A stretch of 64,000 nucleotides of DNA from Colius striatus (Eukaryota; Chordata; Aves; Coliiformes; Coliidae), in NCBI RefSeq assembly GCF_028858725.1, contig NC_084767.1, positions 18,429,895 to 18,493,894 of the forward strand. Direction: 5' to 3'. Below, piece by piece: positions 1 to 10,320 of this stretch (the stretch's first letter is position 1; the number at the start of each line of letters is the position of its first letter). The position numbers were made by a program, and so were the translations under genes. The notes beneath the pieces are model-generated. The model ran no database searches. It was not told the origin of the DNA and worked only from the letters and a program-made list of their open reading frames with translations.

Positions 1-3000
1 AGCTGATGAATACAAGCAAACAGCCAAAAACTCTTCCAGTGATATTACAGAAAATATGGACTTCTTAATAAAAAACAAAACTTAAGGGACATTACAGGGC
101 AGAAATCAGCTTAACAAAAACATATGAACATTTCAGATGTTCAAGAATGTGAACAGTCTTTTAAAATTATGGGATGAAGCTTTTCAAGTTCATCAGATAA
201 CTGGAAATAATGAAAAGCTGGAGCTACTACAAAGCAAAGCCCCGCTAAAACTCTTTCCGAAGATAGACTATAAGGTGGTGAAATTCCAGGAATTTTACAA
301 CTATTGTAGAAAGATTTGCAGAATGCTAAGAGTGAAGAAATATCAAACCACTGTTATTAATAGCAGGTTTTGGTCAGATTGGCTTGATGTTGAGGAACAG
401 CTTTCAAAAGCCTTGTGCAGTGCTGATAGGATAAGAAATTCTCTAGCTGTATTGCTCACTGACATGGCTTGGTAAGAGGCTTGCTCCTCTGGGCTCAGGC
501 AGGCCGTGCACAAAGTTACCTGCTGTTGACAGGAAAGCCTTTGACTGGTTGTAGTGGATACCTTGCTTGCTGTGGAAGGTTAACTCAATAAGAATTTTGA
601 CAAGGTTCAGTTGTTTAAGCTCTCAGACCTCAGACAGTGTCCAGACACTGCTGGCTCTGAGCTCCTTCAGCATCTCATGCAGCCATACCTTAAAAACGGA
701 AAGTGACATGGCAATCTGTAGTGGTTATCCCTGCCCTGAGCACAGGAGGAAGAAGCACAAAATAGGTCCTGTGATGATACCACATCATTTACGTCATCAG
801 TGCTAGTCACCTTCCTAAATAATGTGAAAGCTTACCAAGAAGTTATGTGGGCAAAACTTTGACTGGAAAAAGTAATGTAAAGGCAACTTTCATGTTCCTC
901 CTCCTCCTTAGTCCAAGCTTCCACTTCAACAAGTCTCCAGCTACACATCATTAGATGTCTCAGACCCTCTTCACAGTTTATTTCAATAAATTAGCTCCTA
1001 GTTCAAGAAGCAATTATGCCTTTGTAAGAAAGCATATGGCATTTGCACTGTGCAAGAACAATAGCTCTGCAGAGGAGCTGGCTTGGAAAGCACCTCTATA
1101 TCATGCTGCCCATTTCCAACTCTAGGTTTATTGTAATTCCCTTGATGAATCTCACTGCCAAAAAATGGATGAAAGGAAACAAATCTCAGGATACCATTTA
1201 AAGTCACTGCCATGGAGAACAGAAAGAGTCTGGGCTGATGGGGGATACTTGTCTAGACAGATTTCAGGAAATATTACTTTACACTCAGCCCTAGGCCTTT
1301 CATATCTCAGGAACCTGGCAAACTATTCTTACAATAAAGGAGCAGTATGCTTTCAAAATGGCCTTCTGCATAAATAAAGACAAGAACGTTTAAAGTTATT
1401 TACTCCTGTACCATCCCACTTGGAAAACTGCACAGGTCCTCAGAAATACCCAAATAAACAAAACAAACCCCTAAAGGAAGAATGTGCACAAAGACACTCC
1501 ACACAGTTGGTAAGACTTGAAACTGGAAGGGGTTCTTTCAGGCTTGAATATTTTACCACACAGCTGTATCTCTACAACAGGTGCTTTAACGAGAGCAAAA
1601 CAGAGTTTGCAAACATGGGTGGAATGCCCCTCCGGCTGAGATGGTCCTTTAGAGATCCCTAGATTTAAAAAAGAACAACAAAAAAACCCAAAAAACAAAA
1701 AAAAAAAGGAAGGAGACAGAAAGAAGATACAGTGAAACTTTTATTGAGATGTAGTGTAAAAAGAACTAATTAATAACTTCTCTGTCCCCCAGCTAGGTGG
1801 GAAGGATGTCTAGAGATACACGGGAAGAAATATTTGAACTTTATACCTAAGATGGAAAGAAACACTGAGTTTCCCTCCTACATACAAGCCCGAAATGTAC
1901 CAGTCCCATAATTCAGTATTACAGCACCATCCCTCTCCCTCTGCACTAGGTTAATAGTGCTCAAAGCCCAATTACTGTCTCCATGGACACACGCTCCTGC
2001 AAAAAGCCACAGTAGTCCTTACAGCTGTAGTTACCATTGCCCACACATCTTAACAAGAAAGATACAAAGCCTGAGCCCTTGCAGTAAATTACTCAGCTTT
2101 GGGATTGTTCTGTTGAGTCCATTTTGAAAAACAAAAAGCTGTTTGAGTTAACAGTGGTTTAGCAGCTCCCTCTTCTTCAAACCACCAAAGCAGGCACCAG
2201 AAAAGAAACAGTAGCTTGAAATTAGTATCTGTGGCAGTCAGTAGCACAATTGTGCAGTGGAATACTTTGTGTGCCCTCATAATATTTAGCAGGAACACCT
2301 GGTTGCTTCACTTAGTTTAAGGAAGTTTTTGTAAGATTGTTTCCATTTTACTGGGGAAATTGATCATAGAATTCTGGAAGAGGCTTCATTTAATTGCTCT
2401 TTAAAAGTGCACATACATTTTAGACACATACAGCACACACTAATGCAAACAGCTTTATGTATTTTTACAAGAGGAATATTTTGATTGTAAAATTCTAGAA
2501 AACAACATACCTGAAATCTCATGTTCCTAATAACTGTAACAGCCCAAGCCTGGGCTGAGCTCTCCTGTCACCACCAGCTGCCAGTGCCAGATGCTACAAT
2601 ACAGCCAAGAGCTCCTATTTATAGTAAAAGTTACCCTCAGGGAAAATCCACCCACGTGAGTAGTATTTGCAGTAGACAGCGGGTACTTTACACCTTGGAA
2701 CTTAGGGTTTGCCTGTTCTCTAGAATACTTACAGGTGTTTTCTGTAAACAGATTTTACCACTAGATTTTTGAATATTCTTGCTCACCATGTGAACGTCAA
2801 CCTGTACTGAGAGATTTCAGTCTAGGAGCCAAGCCTGCCAGCTGCCCTTCATGAAACTGAAGGTATCTATTGTGATGTCCTAAGGTTTCTTCCATAAAAT
2901 AAGCTGCTTTTACATATATATACATAAATATATATAAAAATAAGTGGCAAGTCAGTACATCAACAAATACTTCACAGTGGCTAACTTACCCACCACACCA

Positions 3001-3364
3001 CTAAAAGTGTTAGCCTGTCCATCACCTAGCTCTGAAAGGTTTTTACAGTCTAACAAGAACCAGTCTCATAAAATTTCACACAATCAAAGCACAGAAGAGT
3101 ATCCTGGGCTGGAAATAAAACAGAAAAGCCTCAGCCAAACAAACCAATGACTAAACAAAACACATTTACCCTGAAAAGTAGTATTTTATATTTGAAACAG
3201 TGTAAACTCAGATTAAGCAGAATTTACATCCTGGTAAACTTTCATAATAAATCTGACAGAAACACAAAATATATTCATAGTCAAAATAAGAATGAGCATG
3301 AAAATCACCCTTAAACATTCTGCTGTATTGGTGTCACCGCCAGAATAGTCAGGCTTTTCTCTCC

Positions 3365-3533
3365 AAGTACATTTTATTCACTAAATATATTAAAAGAATT
3401 TCTATATTTTTAAACTGCTGTTCAACATAGTCTTGTCAGGAAGAGGCGACTAAGTGCATTTTGTTCACGAGATATATTAAGAGAATTTATGTAATTTTTT
3501 AATGGTTGTTCTACACAGTCTCCTCAGGAAGAG
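3365..3533. repeat. Diverged tandem duplication of about 87 bp
   Basis: Two head-to-tail copies are visible. Copy 1 starts AAGTACATTTTATTCAC at 3365 and copy 2 starts AAGTGCATTTTGTTCAC at 3452. Both contain ATATATTAA and end with TCAGGAAGAG (3436 and 3524). The copies differ by scattered substitutions and a one-base length change, so the duplication is not recent. It lies in FNIP1 intron 1 and matches no repeat family I recognise. Confidence 0.8.
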
Positions 3534-5673
3534 AACAAGGCTTTGAAAGTGAAGACTGAGAAAGAACAGTGCTCAGAATATTTGGAAAATGTTCTGTTAT
3601 CTAAAAGATAAACAGATAATAATGTATCAATCCATAAACATAACCTCAGTGCAATTGCTGAGGCTGTTACCTTGAGGTTTACTGGAATCAGGAACAGGTT
3701 AAAAATGCTTGTTTCCAGTCTCTACAGACCCAGTTATAATAAATAAGAGTCTTTATTTTGTGTATTCTCCAAAAGTTTTGCCAGTAACTGATAAGACCAT
3801 ACAGAGAAGGATTAACTAAAGACTTTTCCCATTTAGAAAATGAAAGCAGCCGTTAGGCAACATGCCTAAAGGGCATCTGTGTTAGTCTTCAGACAACAAC
3901 ACTTGGCTACCCTAAGAGCTGGGTCTCCCATCCAGACATAGGCTTAGTCAGAACCACCTCAACCTCCTCCTGGGATTTTATACCTCTGAGTCCACCAAAA
4001 AAACCACCCCACACTGCAGATTCACATTATCAGTTGACAGTTCACATCACAAAGTTGAATGGCACTACATTAGTGGAAGAGGGCAAGAGCAGACATACAA
4101 ACATCTTATTTTTAAATTTCAGGTCCAGTTTCACAGAGAATGATGTACGTCAAGTGGGACAGAGAGATCTTGCGATTACTCACTCTCACTCTTTTCAACA
4201 CAGGTGTAATCTCCACATTTGCCCCGGGGTCTGCACTGTAGCTGTAGAATTAACCACCCACTTCTATCCAAATTCATCACTAATAAATGTCTTAATGGAG
4301 AAAAAAAGCAATTATACAGAGGCAGCCCTAGTGCCCCTTCCCCACCAAAGGGTCTGATCTCAATATTCAGCTGATTTAGAAAATAACACAGAAAATATTA
4401 AATATTTTGTCTCTTTAAAAAAAAAATCACTATAGAAAGCAACTACCATTCACAGTAAATAGCAAAGAGCTGTGAGCAGCAGTAATTAGTGTCTTTACAA
4501 AGCATGTGCTAGCCGTTAAACTGGGTTTCAGGTAAAGTCCAGGAGTGCATCCTCAATCTATAAGGACATCAAAAGACCTATGAATACACTGTAAAAACTC
4601 TTAAATTACTCTAGATTAACCACCTAAATTGCATCACTGCAGTTGAAACGAGTATCTCACCATTCAAAATTAAACCTATCAGTCAGAGACCTCCCTTTCC
4701 AGAGCAACCCAAAGGCTGATCAATTTGTAGGTAATAAATTTAAAGACAGCAGGTGGGAAGAGAGTTTTACCACACTGTTAGAAGTGTTTGAAGACATGCA
4801 TACTAAAGCATACTGTATTTGCATCTAAGTCTCAAACTCTGAACTTTAAAATGATTTTGCAGGTTACCTTTTCACCACATCAGCCAGGCCTGGGACCACA
4901 TAACTTTCTAGCATAATCGTTATCTGCTCATGGACCACCACTTATTTTGCAGCCACAAAAACTACCTGTTTCCAGGACAACTAACCCCAGAGGAAGCCCT
5001 GAGTAATTTCTAGGCCCTGGTGCCGGGAAGCATCCTCCCTCACGAAGTCCTCAGGGAAGACAGCGACCCAGAGCTGCCCCCAAAACCCTGCTGGAGGGGT
5101 TCTGGAACCCCAGGACCACTCGGCTCCGGAAGCCCACCCGACTCAAGGGGGCCGGGAAAGGGGTTCTGGAGAAGGGCTCCCTCCACGTGTTGCCCATATT
5201 GCACTTGGCACCCCTCATCTAATCCACTTTTGTTGCGGTTAGAACATGACAAATTTCACGAGAAACCCTACACCTCTCTTGGCAGCCACCAAACTTCACG
5301 TTTTCTCCCCCCTTCCTCCACGTTTCCGAAGTGCCTCCCGAGGACCGCCAGCCTCCCTGTCTGTCTCCAGCGGAATAACGCCTTTCCCCCTCCTCTCCCG
5401 CAGCATCCCTGGAGAGAGCCGCGGGGGACCGGGGCCCCGGAACCGCCCCCGGGGGGCTGCCGCTGATCCCGATCGGGCGAAACCCACGGGAAGGAGGCGA
5501 CAGGCCGTGCCGCGGCAGAGCCCCGCGCCGCAGCGGGCTGACTGGGCCGGGGGGGCCGCGCTAAGAGGGGGCCTCTCTGAGGGGAGGCAGCCCGGTGGCG
5601 GCGGGAGGAGGTTGGGCCCGGCCCCGAGGAGAGGCGGCCCCCAGGAGGGGAGGCAGCCCTAAGGAGGCAGCGC

Positions 5674-5711
5674 GGCGGCCCCGACGTGGCGGCCCCGACG
5701 TGGCGGCCCCG
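5674..5711. repeat. 14-bp GC-rich tandem repeat, about 2.7 copies
   Basis: The unit GGCGGCCCCGACGT occurs twice in a row and is followed by a third partial copy GGCGGCCCCG. Each full unit contains a CGACGT core with CpGs. It lies in the CpG island just downstream of FNIP1 exon 1 in the transcription direction. Confidence 0.85.
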
Positions 5712-6000
5712 GGGGGCTCCCGCCCAGCGCTCGTCTCAGGGGCCCGGGCCGGACCACCTCAGCGGCCCTGGGGCTCCCGCGGCGGGGCGGGGGCCGGACC
5801 GTGGGGGCAGCGGTACGCGCGAGGCTGAGGGGAACGGGGGAGCCGCGGCAAGCGGCCCCACTGCGGCACGGACGGCTGCCGAGTGGGAAGAGGAGAAAGA
5901 AAGGGGGCTGTCGCCCGCCCTCCGCCGGGGCAGGGCAGGCGGCGGGGAACTCGGCGCAAAAGTTTAGGGCAGAGGAGAAGGGCGGCCCCGTCCCGGTTAC

Positions 6001-6089
6001 CTGAAAACACAGTCGTCCCGGGCGTCCCTGGCTGGGGAAATCAGTCCGTGCTTTTTGTTGAAGAGCTTCTGGAACAGGGTGGGCGGCAT
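6001..6089 (-). CDS. FNIP1: FNIP1, first coding exon (folliculin-interacting protein 1)
   Basis: The minus strand gives ATG at 6087-6089, then 29 codons plus two bases to a GTAACC donor. The peptide begins [16 protein letters not shown] and continues [10 protein letters not shown]. It aligns closely with the FNIP1 N-terminus (family pattern M-x-PTLFQKLF, then RDARD). The phase-2 end, AG, would complete a Ser codon as in mammalian FNIP1. FNIP1 binds folliculin and AMPK and acts in the FLCN-FNIP GAP for RagC/D at lysosomes, controlling mTORC1 and TFEB/TFE3. Only this exon is in the window. FNIP2 is the alternative, but the neighbours ACSL6 and MEIKIN favour FNIP1. Confidence 0.85.
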
Positions 6090-6194
6090 CTTGGGGCGCC
6101 GGCGCTAGCCCCCGCCGCCGAGGCGCTGGGCTCCGCGCAGCCCCGTCCCTTGGCCGCGGCTAGTTCCGCCCGCCCGACTCCATTCGGTGTCACA

Positions 6195-6204
6195 GTCATA
6201 TGAC
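6195..6204. promoter_or_regulatory. GTCATATGAC palindrome upstream of FNIP1
   Basis: A perfect 10-bp palindrome with a CATATG E-box core and GTC/GAC flanks lies about 105 bp upstream of the FNIP1 ATG. It has the flanks of the CLEAR element (GTCACGTGAC) bound by TFEB/TFE3/MITF but a changed centre. FNIP genes are known targets of that feedback loop. Binding to this variant is speculative. Confidence 0.35.
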
Positions 6205-6530
6205 AGACATTAGTCACCCGGCGCTGCCAGGAGGGGAGGGCCGGCGGGCGGGGCGGCCGCGGCGCGCGCCGCTGACTGGCTGCGCGGCGGCCCCGCGTGG
6301 GGAGCGGCGGCGCGGGGGGGGCGCGGCCGGAGCCCCGCGGCCGGGGGAGCGCCGGCGATCAGCGCCCGAGCGAGCGGCGGCGGGGGCGGGCCCCGCGGCT
6401 GCTCCTGCGGCCGCAGCCAGCGGCGTGAGGCGCGCCGGCTCCCCGCGCTGCCCCGGGTCACGCGGGACCCGGGAGGGTGCAGGGCCGAGGCGTTGCCCCA
6501 GGGGCTGGGCAGAGGTGCGCCGATAACACG

Positions 6531-9500
6531 CCGCTGTTTTGTTTTCGTCTTCACGACAGCAGCAGCGGAAAGGCAAGGTCCGAGTCATCAAACCCTCCTT
6601 TGTTGCTGTACTTCAGGGACTTGGCGTGCAAGGAGGCAGCAGGCAGGTGACTCCTTTTACCTCAAACCTAAAGACGGCCGCTCTGCCCTCTTGCTTCCTC
6701 CCCTGCAGATGGAGTGATCCTGCCCCAGCGACAGCCTTAACACAACCCAAATGCACTCCGTTCAAGACCTACAGTGAGCACTGGCCCCATCTGTTTGCAT
6801 GCAGAGGAAACCATCATTACAGATAAAACATCCACCCATGAAAGAGTATTTAGGACATAATATCCCCCAAGGGAATAAAGAGCAATTATAAAATCTATCA
6901 TACTTTTTTCCTTACATAAAATCAAAAGAATGTGTGGATCTTTGCAAAAGTAGTAGGTGTTTAAATGAAATGGGAACACCACTTGCAGTTAACAGCCTCC
7001 TTCCACATCTCGTGTTCAGATACAACACTACTAGAAAGTTTAATTAAGGACTGACAAAACTGACTCATCTGCTTTCCCTAGAAAAGGGAATTGAACTAAA
7101 GCAGCATATGATGTAAGATTAAGCAGATTATTTTATGGGTGTAATGTAGTGCATGTGTAACGTATCTGTACAATGATCCCTCAAAACCAGGCATCTGTAG
7201 GAACTCTGTTTTCCATCTGCTAGAAGTTGAAGATAATTCTAACAGAAAACAGGAATTCATGTTCAAATGCACCTTCCCCTTCTATACACTTGACTGATCT
7301 TTACCCTCTTTCACCACATGAAAGCCTCCTAGCTTCAAAATGCCCATGTAAATAAGAGCCTCAAATAGAAAAAGTCCTCAGAGAACACCATGAAACAGTA
7401 GCATTTTGGCTGTCAGTAGCTTCAGAATTCACAGGAATGAAGATGGAGCTAATGGCAAGCGCATTACAATTCAGGCTGATAGCATTCCTTTGAGAGTATT
7501 AACCTGTTCAAAAACTCCTAAAGTGATTCTGACAGGCATGACTGACACACCTTAACCAAGTGAGTGGAGGATGGAAAGTAAGAGAAAGTGATAAACCCAG
7601 GTTTAATCATCCAATTCCCCTATAAAAACCTCCCGGCAGCAAGTCTTCCTACCTGCACAAAGAATGTGAACTTCCACTTGTATATCCATTCAGTATGCTT
7701 CGCCTTGGGCCCCAAACCTCTCTTTTCTGTGCTTAGAGATGAAGAACCAAACCAAAACCATTGCATGCAAGGTCTTCACCCCCCAAGAGCAGGTACACAT
7801 CGCATAGCATCCCGGAGCCAACCTACTTGTCCCAGAGCATTTTAAATCTCCTAGAAGTACACCACAGATTATACAGTAACTGAACAGTGTTCACAAAAAA
7901 ATCCCCCTCACATACAGCACATGTACTGAACGTGCGTCCATGAGGCACAATTCCTGCTGACAAAGTACTCTCTCAGCTCTTGTGCTGACTGGCTCGCTGC
8001 AAGCAATTCCAATCAAGCCATTAAGACCTCATCATGTCTGGGATGTGGCAGAACAGCCTGAAAGCCAGGGAATAGCTTTCTCCCCAGAACTACCCCACAG
8101 AGCAGTTCTTCTGCACCACAAGCTAACACGCTGTGACCCCTAACCTTTAGCCACTCACAGGGAAGAGCCAGTTTCCACTTTGAATGGAATTTTATGTAGT
8201 CATTCTTCAGTCTAAAACCAAACCATGGGAAATGCCTTCCCTTTGAGAAAAGCAGAACAAGAGCAGATATTGTTGTGGCCTCAAAATGAATAAAATTTCC
8301 TTCCCTGAGGCAGAGAGTTAGCCTGGTAATTACACTTTCTCCAAGAGTCAGACAAAAGATGACAATAAGAAGCAGTGCTTTCGAAACTAAGGGAAAGAGA
8401 TTGTGGTTCACGATATCTCTGTCCTCTTGTACAGCTTCATCATATCATCAAAAACAAAGGCAACACGTGGCAATATTTGGGCTCCTACAGCCAACTCCAC
8501 AGTTACAAGCTCTAATTTCTCCTCTTGCATTCTCCAATTAGTTTGTCAGTATCAGTCCACCTCTTGTGTAGAAATTTGTTTGGGGCAAAAGAAGTGGGGT
8601 TTTCTCCCTAGGACTCAGAATCGCCTTACAATAGCACCTCTTACTCTGGACCATCTTTTACGTGAACAATCACCATAATCCCAATTTACTAGATACGTAA
8701 CTTTCAGTTGTGCTGGAAGCTGTATTGAGGAGTTCATCTCTATGTCCTAGGGCTCCAGATTCTTTCATAATTACCAGTGGTTCTGTATTTGCCAGAACAA
8801 GGATATTGATAATTAGAAGAATATACAAGTCTCTGAGGAGTCATTGACAGGATTCATTCTACTAATACTTAAAGGGAAAAAAAAAAACAAAACAATCCAC
8901 ATATGGCATAGTTTTTAACCTTGAGACAGGGAGGGGGTTTATACAATATTTGACTAATCAAGCAGCATTTCTTTGCATTTTCTTCTACCTGAGGGTAGAG
9001 CATTGGGGAAGCACCATGAGCATTGGGCTCATGGTCTGAACATTCAGAGGTCTTTTCAAATGTAGTCAAAGTAATTAAAGCTGTGGATTCTATAAACTAC
9101 CTTCACATGCTCTTCTTTGGAATATGTATTTTCAAGGGCAGGAATATTCTGGGTGATAACACTGAGAAACAAACTCAGACTGCAAGAGGTTTGCAAAAGT
9201 CATGCTACAGTTTGAAAACATTGAGAAACTTCCTTTATCTCTACAGAAGAGCCTAAGTACAGCATGCTGTAGTGAGAACACTGTAGGGATCCAAATTACT
9301 TTAGCCTGCAGTGAACCCATGTGGAGAAAAACTGTGCTCTTGTCAGTGCTTTAGGAGGCATTCAGCACACCACTGAAGAAAGACATTTTTGGATGAACAA
9401 TCCACAAGCTGAACTGGATGCACAAGGAATGCGGTAGCCTGAAATCTAGAATGCCAATATCCAGCTCTGGAGACAGTTCATCTCTAAAAGGGTTTTTTTT

Positions 9501-10112
9501 CCCCACGCTCATGTTCATGTAAGGTACCTACTTCCTCTGCCCAAGGCTGTACCCACTAGAAGAAATCATGACTGAGACAGGCGATACTACAAAATAACCA
9601 AGATGAAATGGGAAGGACTCAGATGACAGTGGTTGAGCAGTGGATGTACCTAGAATGGTGACAATGCCGACAAAGCTGACAAAAAGCCAGCTTGCAGTGA
9701 TGGTAGGGTGAAGAAGACCTATACTCATGTTTAGAAATCAATTCACACACAGAGTTCTGTCCCTCCAAGGTTCTCCCGTCTTAAGCATTCAGGAAGTTTA
9801 ACGGTAGCATACTATTGGCTTCGAAGTCACTGAAAGTACATGAATGGTTGGTCTATATACCCATTTCCAGGACAGTCAGTTACCTTTATAAACTGTGTTA
9901 ACACTTCTTAACTCAAGTAGAGCTCGCAGCTTTAGATGCTAATGCTGATGAGGGAAATCTAGCAATCTTGGCAGAGCAAGAGCCAAAAATAATTCCATTA
10001 ATGCTATTTGGACTGTCATTCTTGCACTACACTTTTTAACAAGAAGAATCATCTTCATGGAGTCCTTACAGAACAATGCCCAGAACAAGACCTAGCTGCT
10101 TGTACAAAACAA
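6531..10112. other. Intergenic region between FNIP1 promoter and MEIKIN 3' end
   Basis: This is mostly unique, AT-rich sequence. I found no exon chain, no RNA gene and no recognisable transposable element in it. A minus-strand open frame at 8013-8411 has no recognised homology and no splice or promoter context. Confidence 0.55.
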
Positions 10113-10118
10113 TTTAAT
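10113..10118 (-). terminator. MEIKIN: Candidate MEIKIN poly(A) signal (ATTAAA)
   Basis: On the minus strand the variant hexamer ATTAAA lies about 130 nt downstream of the MEIKIN stop codon. It is the nearest plausible signal. No cleavage site can be proven from sequence. Confidence 0.35.
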
Positions 10119-10249
10119 ATTAAGTATGTATTTACAAGCTTACTGCAAAGCATTATACTAAATTTCAAGTAAGGTATATGCCAAAAAATATGGCTATTAA
10201 TTACTGGTTAGTGGTTCAATTTCACCTCCCTCCCACAGCAGCAGGACAG

Positions 10250-10320
10250 TTATTTCTTCTCTTGACTCCTGCTGAACCCAGAAATCTCATCGGTGTTTAC
10301 AGGAGATCCAATTTTTGGTA
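10250..10320 (-). CDS. MEIKIN: MEIKIN exon 12 with stop codon
   Basis: Acceptor TTACCAG at 10321 keeps the frame and gives PKIGSPVNTDEISGFSRSQE, then KK and TAA at 10250-10252. A second acceptor 13 nt upstream (exon to 10333), with a better pyrimidine tract, would shift the frame and end after about 15 codons. Confidence 0.55.

Larger units (their letters stand above)
1..6000 (-). other. FNIP1: FNIP1 intron 1 (partial)
   Basis: This stretch follows the donor site at 5999-6000 (GTAACC on the minus strand) of the first FNIP1 coding exon, so it is the 5' part of intron 1; the acceptor lies outside the window. I found no further FNIP1 exon. The first 4.9 kb are AT-rich with a short (TA)-rich tract near 2912-2940 and an old tandem duplication at 3365-3533. 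The last kilobase becomes GC-rich as part of the promoter CpG island. Confidence 0.75.
5000..6530 (-). promoter_or_regulatory. FNIP1: CpG island and promoter of FNIP1
   Basis: GC content rises sharply here and CpG dinucleotides are frequent, in contrast to the AT-rich flanks. The FNIP1 start codon (6087-6089) sits inside it, so the island is the likely housekeeping promoter. G-runs near 5405-5460 and 6313-6325 could form quadruplexes. No TATA box is evident near the start. The limits are judged by eye. Long open frames on both strands here are a by-product of high GC. Confidence 0.8.

Noticed and set aside
2363-2390. TGATCATAGAATTCTGGAAGAGGC as a CR1 tail remnant
   Set aside because: Only a few bases resemble the CR1 3' end, and the diagnostic block that should follow is missing.
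5020-5662. Open frames of 138-148 codons beside FNIP1 exon 1
   Set aside because: Low-complexity Pro/Gly/Arg peptides in a CpG island, overlapping in several frames, with no homology recognised.
8013-8411. 132-codon minus-strand frame in the intergenic region
   Set aside because: No recognised homology, promoter, splice context or repeat family. It looks like a chance frame.
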